Shown here: positions 6,935 to 14,259 of the stretch, in pieces
Layout of the letters: every line of letters starts with the position of its first letter
How positions within the stretch are numbered: position 1 is the first letter of the stretch
Assembly (NCBI GenBank): GCA_037178675.1
Contig: JAYMGJ010000754.1
Coordinates: 1-14,774 of the forward strand
From: Scleroderma bovista
Lineage: Eukaryota > Basidiomycota > Agaricomycetes > Boletales > Sclerodermataceae
Length of the DNA: 14,774 nucleotides
Reading direction: 5' to 3'
Translations under genes and position numbers: made by a program
Notes under the pieces: model-generated
Told to the model about the DNA's origin: nothing
Database searches by the model: none
Seen by the model: the letters and a program-made list of their open reading frames with translations, nothing else

Positions 6935-7576
6935 TGTCAAGTCCAGGTCTACTCTGGTAGGGGGTCCGGTCAGGTCCGGACGGAAACGGACGAAGGGAGA
7001 GGGCAGAGGGCTGGACAAGAGATTAGTCCGGCCGGAGTTGGTGACCGTTTGGATTCAACGACTAAGGACAACAAGTGTTGATCCCTTGCGTAGGTTCCGG
7101 TCAAGAAGGGGAGACGGAGACAGAGACGGAGATGGGCAAGATCAGGAGTAGAGACTATGGTTGATTTCAGACTAAGGTCTACAAGGCAAACTACAGTTTA
7201 CTTATACTAAGTAGAAACTAGGGTCGAGTACATACGGTGACAAGTAAACAACCTAATAGCGGACAAGGGATGACTGGAGTTAGGACTAGGTCAGGTCTGG
7301 TGAAAATAAAATCAGGTCCGATGAAAATAAAGTAGGTCCGGTGAAAATACTACAAGGTATGAGATATAACGAGTTCACGGAGAACTCATGTCAAGGCAGG
7401 GTAGACGGGCAAGTGTGGTAAAGACTGTATGCGGGCTAGACCAAGGGTTGTAGTTAGTGGAAGGTTATCTGTGCGACCATTGACCGGAGTAACTGAGAAC
7501 GACCGGAGTTGAGCTGTAGGACTGCGATGTGACTGGAGTAACCAGATATGATCCGGAGTTGGACATGGTCGTAACA
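6935..7576. mobile_element. CpG-rich solo LTR, 642 bp, with perfect 5-bp CCACC target duplication
   Basis: It begins TGTCAAGTCC and ends GGTCGTAACA (TGT...ACA). It is flanked by CCACC on both sides (6930-6934 and 7577-7581). Joining the flanks restores a continuous host sequence. It contains three tandem 21-bp units (7291-7353, AGGTCYGGTGAAAAT core) and repeated CYGGAGT motifs. CpG is common here (CCGG, ACGG, CCGGA) and rare in most of the surrounding window. No internal retroelement sequence remains. Orientation is not settled: the reverse strand would start TGTTACGACC, also a common LTR start. Confidence 0.85.
7291..7353 (+). repeat. Three 21-bp tandem repeats inside the solo LTR
   Basis: The units start at 7291, 7312 and 7333 and share AGGTCYGRTGAAAATA. 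Tandem motifs inside LTRs are often enhancer elements; here that is only a possibility. Confidence 0.85.
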
Positions 7577-7581
7577 CCACC

Positions 7582-7702
7582 AAGAAGCAGAAGAAACTGA
7601 AGGAATAACGTCATTATGGTATGAGAAAGGAATGCACACTTCTGCAGTCCAACTCCCATATTAGAATGATCAAAGAAGCCAAAGAATTGATGGAGAAATG
7701 AA
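7582..7702. other. Continuation of the interrupted host sequence (3' part of the transposon)
   Basis: This stretch continues the sequence broken by the solo LTR and runs into the purine tract of LTR A. No gene is seen. Confidence 0.35.
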
Positions 7703-7718
7703 GGAGAAAGAGAAGAAA
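7703..7718 (+). other. Polypurine tract preceding LTR A
   Basis: GGAGAAAGAGAAGAAA is all purine, lies directly before a TG, and is identical to 10711-10726 before LTR B. A polypurine tract primes plus-strand DNA synthesis just upstream of a 3' LTR, which suggests that both copies are 3' LTRs of truncated elements. Confidence 0.6.
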
Positions 7719-8819
7719 TGATTTTTAGTGCCCAAATGTCATTTTTAGGCACCCAGTGCCGGCATTCCAATATTTTGAATAGCTCTGCCATTTCTTAAGC
7801 TATCGGGCATGTGATTATACCATCAGAGAGCCTAGAACGTGGTCTATCTGCCTGTCAAGTTCCAATGCAAATCCGTTCATTTCCCACGGAGATATTCCCC
7901 CTGCAGTCGAGACGTTTGTCTCATCGCTCACTATGGAGTCTGTATTTTCTCTGGATCGTTTCTCCACTATTGCTGCAGATCTCCACTATGTCCTGCTCTT
8001 AGGACAGCCTCTCCCAGAGTTCCCGTGCACTGTCTGGCACATATCTTCCTAGCCTGCTCCCTCAGTCCCCCTCATTCTCAGCCAGCACGCTTTCCTCGTC
8101 AGCCCTGCATCAAGGACGTACTTTGGTCATCTTAGGTCTATTGTCAAGCTTGAAAAGTCTTCTCTGGTCGTCTCTGTGTCCCCTGAGCCCTCAGCCTATG
8201 GTCCCTTCCTCCCAGATACTTGCCATGTCCATCTTCCTCTGTTGTTCGTCTCACTTCCCTGGATGCATCGAATTCAATACTCTGTCCACTTCCCCACTTT
8301 CAGATGGCATCCCTCAGCACCATGACAGTTATACCCCCACTTTATAGTGCTGTTAGGAAGAAGAACCCTCTCTTATTCTTTCCCAGAAGAGAACTCCTCA
8401 AGGGAGCCCATGGTTGTGCTTCAGTGGCACTAGAACATATGCACTATACCTTATTGTATGCTGACCCCCCTAAAGACCTCTGGACCCCTGGTACCCTTCT
8501 TGTGGCTGTTCTGTTTCGGATCAATTCCCCTATTTATCCCAGGTCTTCCCCATTGTTCTCCCATCAAATTCCTGATGATACACAGCCTCCCATCAAACTT
8601 CTTGGGCAGTGCATCAATGACTCCTTCTGCTGTGCAAGTGACTCATCCCTTGCTTACTGATGCTCTTCTGTCATCAGTATTATTCTATCCCTTTTGCATT
8701 TTTGGTATATTACTCAGCTGATGACTCACTCCCTTACCAATCAGTCTTGTCATGCAGCTTACTCATTCCTCAGCAGCTTATTCATGCTCCCTATGCTTAC
8801 TCATTCCTGCTTATGCCTT

Positions 8820-8836
8820 GCTTACTGATAGCTTAC
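8820..8836 (+). promoter_or_regulatory. Conserved U3 motif in LTR A
   Basis: GCTTACTGATAGCTTAC differs by one base from 12016-12032 in LTR B, inside a poorly conserved region 103 bp before the TATA box. It may be a binding site kept by selection. Confidence 0.4.
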
Positions 8837-8922
8837 AAACCCCTTACAAAGCTCTTACCAATCCTTGACAAATTTTGCTTATTCCCTTCTCTTTTTGTAC
8901 TTCAATGCTGTGTCCCCCCATG

Positions 8923-8930
8923 TATTTAAA
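8923..8930 (+). promoter_or_regulatory. TATA box of LTR A
   Basis: TATTTAAA occupies the same aligned position as TATATAAA in LTR B. Confidence 0.6.
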
Positions 8931-8933
8931 CCC

Positions 8934-8948
8934 CTGGGCTCAGCCCAG
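8934..8948 (+). other. Covarying hairpin beside the TATA box, LTR A
   Basis: CTGGGC-TCA-GCCCAG is a 6-bp stem with a 3-nt loop starting 11 nt after the TATA start. LTR B has GCAGCC-AAA-GGCTGC at exactly the same offset; four of six pairs differ by paired substitutions. Confidence 0.7.
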
Positions 8949-9100
8949 TGATAAGAGACCTGAATAGTATGAAATTATCCCTCTCTCAGACTCTGTCAGT
9001 CAGTATCCCCTCAGCTCTTTGAGTCTTGTAGGCTTCAGTGAAGGTCTAAAGGCTCTGATATCTCAAGTTTATTCAATCTATTCAAGTCCAAGTATTTCTC

Positions 9101-9119
9101 TAGGCTCAAGTGGAGTCTA
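9101..9119 (+). other. Conserved stem-loop, LTR A
   Basis: TAGGCTC-aagtg-GAGTCTA forms a 7-bp stem with one G-T wobble and a 5-nt loop. LTR B has TAGGCTG-aagcg-CAGTCTA (12273-12291), where the closing pair changed from C-G to G-C on both sides. Confidence 0.65.
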
Positions 9120-9144
9120 TCTTGTAAATCCTTCATCTCCCATT

Positions 9145-9163
9145 GCTCCTGGACATCAGGAGC
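9145..9163 (+). other. Hairpin in LTR A
   Basis: GCTCCTG-gacat-CAGGAGC is a perfect 7-bp stem with a 5-nt loop. Confidence 0.7.
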
Positions 9164-9243
9164 CCCCTTGCCCCTTTGTTGCACCAGTCTCTAGGTGTAG
9201 TATTGCTACTTCAGTCTCAGTCAACTCAATCCCCACTTTGACA

Positions 9244-9262
9244 CTTCCTAGGCTTTAGGAAG
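9244..9262 (+). other. Hairpin in LTR A
   Basis: CTTCCTA-ggctt-TAGGAAG is a perfect 7-bp stem with a 5-nt loop. The aligned region of LTR B (12425-12458) folds as CTCTTC/GAAGAG enclosing CTAaCCAC-t-GTGGTAG. Confidence 0.65.
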
Positions 9263-9295
9263 AGTCCAGACCCCTATCCCCTTCATCATCTACTG

Positions 9296-9320
9296 CTCCT
9301 GTACCCCAGGAGTATCCTGG
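9296..9320 (+). other. Two overlapping, mutually exclusive hairpins, LTR A
   Basis: CTCCTG (9296-9301) pairs with CAGGAG (9307-9312), while CCAGGA (9306-9311) can instead pair with TCCTGG (9315-9320). The helices share bases and cannot form together. Confidence 0.55.
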
Positions 9321-9485
9321 CATCACTGTCTGCATCACTCTGTTGGTGTAGATCCCCTTTCCCCCTCCTCAGCATATCCTCTCTGGACACCACAGAGGCA
9401 AACCACCACTTGCACTTTTTCGTAGTCCTTTGTTGGTGTTGTGTTTGGGTTGTTGTTTCAACCTAAACCCTCACTTTGACTCACA

Positions 9486-10173
9486 GCGTGGATCAAATGA
9501 TGGAAGTCTTGTGGGTGAGATGGTTTGGAGTCATGCCTGGCCACCAATGGGGTATTAAAAAAGCTTGCCTTCCAAAAATTGGATTCATCCCAGACTCCCC
9601 TGGTGCATTCAGGTTTCTTGACCCATCACTAGTGCTCCGTGCCTGCCACCTCATTCCAGCTTTTCTGAGGGACATACAGACTCTCTTCTTCCTCATGGCC
9701 CTTCCATAGCATGAGAAAATGGTGGTACTGATGATTGGACAGCGTACTATGTCAATATGCAAGTGTTATTCTCTAATTTTACTAAAACATAACTGAGTCT
9801 CCTGTTATCACCTAGTTTTGCTGATCATGACATGTATGCTCGTTTTATAGGTTTCGGTGTTGGCCACAACGCTCAATACCACCAGTACACCACCAACTTG
9901 GAAAACCAGGACTCTGAGGGGGATGACATCCTCGATGAAAGCCCCCAAGTTCCTGGCAATTACCAGGAGAGTAACACCAATGCAAACTGTTGCAGTGGTG
10001 GGACTGGATGTGATGCTGACATAGGTACAGATGGAAAAATCAGAGAAGATACCTTTGAGGATGATGAGGAAGAAGCTTCTGAGGATAGTGACATCAAAGA
10101 TACACCAGATCAATTTTCGGATATGGAGAATGAGAGTGAAAATGAAGGAGAGGGCCCTCAGTTCAAGTTCTGA
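9486..10173 (+). pseudogene. C-terminal fragment of a Plavaka-type transposase, broken
   Basis: The reading DQMMEVLWVRWFGVMPGHQW, then LPKIGFIPDSPGAFRFLDPS and LRACHLIPAF is the conserved tail of Agaricomycete Plavaka (CACTA-like) transposases. After a splice it continues ENGGTDDWTAYYVNIFADHD and ARFIGFGVGH. It ends in an acidic tail (10051-10170, rich in Asp and Glu). The catalytic part is absent; homology starts abruptly at the end of LTR A. Breaks: a T is missing from the T-run at 9661-9664, which shifts the frame, and TGA at 9712-9714 replaces a codon in the restored frame. The intron (9759-9815) has a GC donor. Family assignment is from memory of the LWVRWF...CHLIPAF and YYVN..DRDM motifs. 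It ends with TGA after GPQFKF. Confidence 0.75.
9759..9815 (+). other. Likely GC-AG intron in the Plavaka fragment
   Basis: GCAAGT donor, AACTGAG branch-like site at 9791-9797 and CCTAG acceptor give 57 nt. Splicing yields YYVNIFADHDMYARF, the expected junction. A GT donor at 9763 would also be possible but leaves extra residues. Confidence 0.65.
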
Positions 10174-10710
10174 GTCTCAATGCCTGCCACTGGTGACTTG
10201 AATGTGCCAAGTGCTCACCATGGGCAACAGGGACTCTGGAGGCATAAAGTATAGCTTGTACTAGTAGTACAGAAACTCTTTGGATTGCACTGCACTCCGA
10301 GTCAATATTGCACAAACACAAGGAAATCAGGGTTCCTCAAAAGACAGGCTACATGACACTACAAAATGAAAGATTGAGTGGCCCATGTCATTGATGTCCT
10401 AGTACTTGGCGATAATAATACAAACAAGGGGAATATGTAGTCATAGCTATAAAAGGGGTCTGGTTGCTCTGGAACAAATGCTGTTATTAGGCAGACACAC
10501 ATCATTGGAGTTGGTACAAAGTTATACCACGCTTGTGTCTCAGAGAGTGTGTCAAACAATGTATTGCCAGCAGCACAGAATTCGCCTGTGGGACATGGTG
10601 CCCCCACTCCAGTGGCATCACCATGCTGAGCTGCATCCTTGGCATCCCAATCTTCCTCAGATAGTTCCACAGCGGTCATCGGTACTGGTGGAGCTGCTGG
10701 CAACGGGTTG
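10174..10710. other. Stretch between the Plavaka fragment and LTR B
   Basis: A canonical TATAAAAG lies at 10448-10455. From about 10552 one plus-strand frame reads NNVLPAAQNSPVGHGAPTPV, then an internal stop and a Ser/Gly/Ala-rich stretch running into the LTR. It could be the eroded 3' end of a retroelement ORF, but I recognise no domain. Confidence 0.35.
10448..10455 (+). promoter_or_regulatory. TATA box without an obvious gene
   Basis: TATAAAAG followed by GGGTC is a strong core-promoter match. No intact gene follows; it may belong to an LTR relic. Confidence 0.35.
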
Positions 10711-10726
10711 GGAGAAAGAGAAGAAA
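10711..10726 (+). other. Polypurine tract preceding LTR B
   Basis: GGAGAAAGAGAAGAAA, 16 of 16 identical to 7703-7718, directly before TG. Confidence 0.6.
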
Positions 10727-12015
10727 TGAATTTTAGTGCCCAAATGTCAAAATTAGGCACCCAGTGCTGGCATTCTGATTTTGTGAATAGCTCTGCCATT
10801 TCTGAAGCTATCAAGCATGTGACTATATGGTCAGAAAGCCTAGACCATGGTCTATCTGCCTGTCAAGTTCCAACATAAATCCATTCATTTCCCACAGAGA
10901 TATTTCACCTGCAATCCAGATCTCCACTCTATCGCTCACTATGAAGTCCACATTTTCTCTGGAATGTTTCTCTGCTATTGCAGCAGACCTCAACTATGTC
11001 CTGCTCTTGGGACAGCCTCTCCCAGAGCTCCTGTGCACTGTCTGGCACATATCTTCTGAGCCTGCTCCCTCAGTCCCTCTTGTTCTCAGTCAGCGCATTC
11101 TCCTTGTCAGTCCCACATCACACACATACTTTGGTCGCCTCAAGTCTATCATTAGACTTGAAGATTCATATCTGGTTGTTTCTGTGTGTCCTGAGTCCTC
11201 TGAATATGGTCCTTTTGTCCCAGAGTCCTGTCACATTCATCTCCCGCTGTCATTCATCTTGCTTCCCTGGACATGTCAAATCCACTACTTGCAATTCTCT
11301 TCCCTGCTATCCCACAGCAAACACAAATGATACAGTGCTCTAGATCCCTTCTTAGGAACCCTTACAGAGTACAGAACCTTCTCCCTACTGCTCTAGAGAA
11401 GACTGTACTTGGGAAGCACCAAATTTCGCATTTTTGCCCTACAGAAGCTCAACCCAAGGGATTTGTGACACTCTGTGACCAGCTGTGACTCTACTTGTCA
11501 TTCCAGGCCCCCTGACACTGCTCTTCTGGTCGGATCAGTTCTTCTATTATCCCTCAGCCACTCCCATCAGTGGCACTGTTTCAGAAGCTCATCTCCAGAT
11601 CTAAAGTTCAATAAATCATAGATTGTGCTTCCCTTCTTTCTGAGTCACACAGAGTCACTCTGGCTCACTCTCCTCACTCTGCTGCGCATTATTCATCCCC
11701 TCTTGGCATTACAAATCTCCATTATTATTATTCCCCTTATCAATCACTTACCAATCATCCTTCAAATCATGCTTATTATGCTGCTTATCAATTCATGACT
11801 CATGCCCCTATGATTCATATGCATTATGTCATCGCATATGCTCATTTAGCTTCAATCTACTCATCCCATGCTTTCCCCCCCTCTCCTTTGGGCCCCATGC
11901 AATGATTTTTCCATATTCTTGGTTATGCACCCCTTTTTACCTATGTTTTTGCTCTTTCTTTTGGCTCAGCAGCTTGTTTAGGCTCTCCCCATCAATTACT
12001 CAGCCTGATTACACT

Positions 12016-12032
12016 GCTTACTGATCGCTTAC
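12016..12032 (+). promoter_or_regulatory. Conserved U3 motif in LTR B
   Basis: GCTTACTGATCGCTTAC, one base different from 8820-8836, is 72 bp before the TATA box. Confidence 0.4.
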
Positions 12033-12087
12033 CAATTTCTTATCAAGCACTTTGTCATTTGTGCTTACTGGGCCACAGCCCCTCCTG

Positions 12088-12095
12088 TATATAAA
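12088..12095 (+). promoter_or_regulatory. TATA box of LTR B
   Basis: TATATAAA, followed by the hairpin at 12099 and an AATAAA at 12137, fits a U3/R boundary. Confidence 0.65.
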
Positions 12096-12098
12096 CCA

Positions 12099-12113
12099 GC
12101 AGCCAAAGGCTGC
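12099..12113 (+). other. Covarying hairpin beside the TATA box, LTR B
   Basis: GCAGCC-AAA-GGCTGC has a 6-bp stem and 3-nt loop at the same 11-nt offset from the TATA start as in LTR A. Confidence 0.7.
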
Positions 12114-12241
12114 AAGGAAGTGTCTGCTTCCCCCTCAATAAAGCAACCACATTCACTCCTACTCACTGTCTATAAGCTCCCTCTCTGTCCTTGGACTTGT
12201 AGGTCACTCAGTGCTGGTCTAAAGCTCCTACATTGCTGTTT

Positions 12242-12264
12242 ATCAGATACATCTTGTATCTGAT
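12242..12264 (+). other. 10-bp perfect hairpin, LTR B
   Basis: ATCAGATACA and TGTATCTGAT flank the loop TCT. I do not see an equivalent stem of this length at the aligned place in LTR A. Confidence 0.75.
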
Positions 12265-12272
12265 CATTTCTC

Positions 12273-12291
12273 TAGGCTGAAGCGCAGTCTA
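12273..12291 (+). other. Conserved stem-loop, LTR B
   Basis: TAGGCTG-aagcg-CAGTCTA is the counterpart of 9101-9119, with a paired C-G to G-C change at the loop-closing pair. Confidence 0.65.
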
Positions 12292-12424
12292 AGTCATCTG
12301 TCCACTCCATCCCATCACTGTCCATCACATTCTTGAAGCAGGAGCTGTCCCCTTGCTTCCCCCTTGCTCCATCACTGCTGTTACACCCCTATTGTCATTC
12401 CATCATCGCTCTTCATCCCCAGGG

Positions 12425-12458
12425 CTCTTCCTAACCACTGTGGTAGCCTGAAGAAGAG
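12425..12458 (+). other. Compound stem-loop, LTR B
   Basis: CTCTTC (12425-12430) pairs with GAAGAG (12453-12458) and encloses CTA-a-CCAC-t-GTGG-TAG (12431-12446). Confidence 0.55.
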
Positions 12459-12655
12459 TCAATCCCATCCCCAGTTGCATATATTCCTCATCAGAAGCCC
12501 TTCCCTTCCCCCCTGCACCTTGCCTAAAGGCATGCAGTATATCCCCCACAGGAGATTAGATACCAGATACACAAAGGAAGACCACCACTCACATATTGCT
12601 GTCATTTGGTGTTGGTTGTTGGTTGTTCTGACCTCTTCCCTCACTTAGGCACACA

Positions 12656-12828
12656 GTGTGTGGAGATAAGGGAAAGGGCACAAAGTGCTGAGGTGGAATA
12701 GAATTTTTCCTGGTGTTCATTGTACATCTTATACATTTGTCATATATCAGAAGTGCCCATGTACACAATCTCATCTGGTCTAATTGCTTACTGTCTGATC
12801 AAGTAAAACATCACATTGATGGAGTGGT
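12656..12828. other. Non-coding stretch after LTR B
   Basis: I see no gene, repeat or clear primer-binding site. Short open frames on either strand look accidental. Confidence 0.4.
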
Positions 12829-13152
12829 CTTGTAATCATACTCATGTGGGTGGAAATGTATCAGCAGATAACACCATGATAAGTCTGAGAAGGACAGCAA
12901 TGTGGGATATTTTATCATGACTAGCTCCTAACTCTATCTTGTAACCATACTCATGTGGGTGGAGAGGTGTCACCAGATAACACCATGATAAGTCTGAGAT
13001 CAGGACAGCAATGTGGGATATTTTATCTTGACTAGCTCCTAGCTCTATCTTGTAACCATACTCATGCAGGTAGGAAGGGGAACAAGATCACACCCTGATA
13101 AGTCTGACATGATGACAGAAAAATGGGACATCTTGTCATGACTTATCTTTGT
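12829..13152 (+). repeat. Three tandem repeats of about 110 bp
   Basis: Units start at CTTGTAA (12829, 12938, 13049) and are 109, 111 and about 104 bp. The first two are close; the third is diverged. They share CATACTCATG, CACCMTGATAAGTCTGA and GGGAYATYTTRTC. No coding frame persists through them. Confidence 0.9.
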
Positions 13153-14259
13153 GGTTCATTTGATCAAGCAGTCCTGAAAGTCAAAGGATTGTTGGATGTC
13201 AACATGTAGATGGTGTCTGAAACTGCCAGCATACTAATGAGCTAATCCTGTCATAGGTATCTATGCCACCCTGGATTATCTAACCTTATATTTTGCTGTA
13301 TCAGAATGATTTCCTAGATTATACCTGTTAAACATGAAAATGGTAGACAATGCATTATCTAATTCTCATTGATTTCCTGATGCAATGGGCAGCCAAGATT
13401 CACATAAGGTTGACTGTACCCAGTCTTCCAAGAAGCATAACATTATGTTCCATTGGTATGATGGTACCTCAGGTGTCCATCCCTGTACAGTGCACCCAGC
13501 CAGATTCAGATTAGGCCCCTCAGTATATAGTCCAACAGATAGGACCTAGGTATGTCCATGAAAAAGAGATATCCAGTAACTAAGGCTATCACTATCCAGA
13601 ACTTAAGGCATGAACCCACACTCAGTCAATGGCCAAGATTCACATAAAGTTGAGAAGTGTTTCTTGGAGCCAATGACCCCTTCCTATATGGAACTGACAG
13701 AATGGTCCCTCCTGGTTGCTCCCACCTCCACTCTGTCACTTGCTTTACAGCCTGGCTGGATTTACAGCTCCCCTGTAAATCAACCTGTGAATCCCTGCTT
13801 TCAACCCACTTTCCTGCACTTTCCTGCACTTTCCTGCACTTTACCACTTGAACACCTGAGCCTGATTTGTGGGTCCATGCCTCATCCTTGTGTCACACCA
13901 TGAGGCTAGTACTTTGCATGACTGTGCCTGCAGTGAGTTCTGTACCCTCTGCTCTCATCTCCCCTTTCTGACTGCCTGGTTTGCAACATCAGCAGATGTC
14001 TTTTGCCCATTCCAGATGTGGCAAGCATTTGCCTGCCTACTGGTGTTTGTGTACTGCTGGTTGGTGCAAGCTGTTGATCAATACACCTGCCATTGATGGA
14101 CCTTCATACCACTATTGGTCACTCACTATCATGGACAACCTGTATTATTTGAGGTGCACTCAGAAAGCAACTCTGTACTCAGTATGAATCTGTTGGCAAT
14201 GATTATCTAGCTGTTATTATTAAACTCATTCTAGTCCTTGTCAAACATGTCCATGTCAC
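13153..14259. other. Non-coding stretch with small repeats
   Basis: No recognisable gene. Open frames near 13610-13903 and 13869-14187 match nothing I know. A 22-bp direct repeat with one mismatch (GCCAAGATTCACATAARGTTGA) occurs at 13392-13413 and 13632-13653. TTCCTGCACT is repeated three times at 13811-13840. Confidence 0.4.
13811..13840 (+). repeat. 10-bp unit repeated three times
   Basis: TTCCTGCACT occurs in three perfect tandem copies. Confidence 0.9.

Larger units (their letters stand above)
4589..7702 (+). mobile_element. Pogo-like (Tc1/mariner superfamily) DNA transposon, 5' end intact, 3' end lost
   Basis: A TA dinucleotide (4587-4588) is followed by CAGTAGAACTTCTCGTAACG, which has the form of a pogo/Fot1-type terminal inverted repeat. 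Subterminal direct repeats follow: GCATAACTTCCCAGT (4608-4622), GCATGATTCTCCCAAT (4623-4638), then GCATGAGG. The element carries the transposase described separately. I find no matching inverted terminus (TTCTACTG) before the purine tract of LTR A at 7703, so the 3' end is missing or was replaced. The right limit given is only the point where the LTR copy starts. A younger solo LTR (6935-7576) sits inside. Confidence 0.7.
7719..9485 (+). mobile_element. LTR A: long retrotransposon LTR (about 1.77 kb), direct repeat of 10727-12655
   Basis: The segment aligns along its length with 10727-12655; the first 330 bp are closest (CTGTCAAGTTCCAA, GACAGCCTCTCCCAGAG, CTGTCTGGCACATATCTTC shared). It starts TG after a polypurine tract and ends CTCACA. 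An alternative start is TGTGATTATA at 7810, which pairs with TCACA at the end. A TATA box at 8923 and hairpins downstream match copy B. No target duplication is found and no retroelement protein lies beside it. The downstream edge abuts a Plavaka fragment. Several weak open frames here are not conserved as protein between copies. Confidence 0.65.
10727..12655 (+). mobile_element. LTR B: long retrotransposon LTR (about 1.93 kb), direct repeat of LTR A
   Basis: The copy starts TGAATTTTAGTGCCC after the purine tract and ends GGCACACA; the alternative start TGTGACTATA is at 10818. It aligns with LTR A over its length but is clearly diverged and somewhat longer, so the two are not a recent pair. 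It contains TATATAAA at 12088, the conserved motif at 12016, AATAAA at 12137-12142 and four or more hairpins. No target duplication is found, and no primer-binding site is recognised after 12655. Confidence 0.65.

Noticed and set aside
7811..8929. Series of plus-strand open frames in LTR A, some echoed in LTR B
   Set aside because: They do not stay in frame between the two copies and show no domains; similarity is explained by the LTR repeat itself.
9493..9762. 89-codon minus-strand open frame
   Set aside because: It is antisense to the Plavaka tail, which is the recognisable frame.
7719..12655. One complete retrotransposon with LTR A as 5' LTR and LTR B as 3' LTR
   Set aside because: The LTRs are too diverged for a simple pair, no target duplication or primer-binding site is seen, no gag or pol lies between, and LTR A has its own upstream polypurine tract.
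13610..14187. Possible small genes (97, 75 and 68 codons)
   Set aside because: They overlap one another, lack recognisable motifs or splice signals and look like chance frames.
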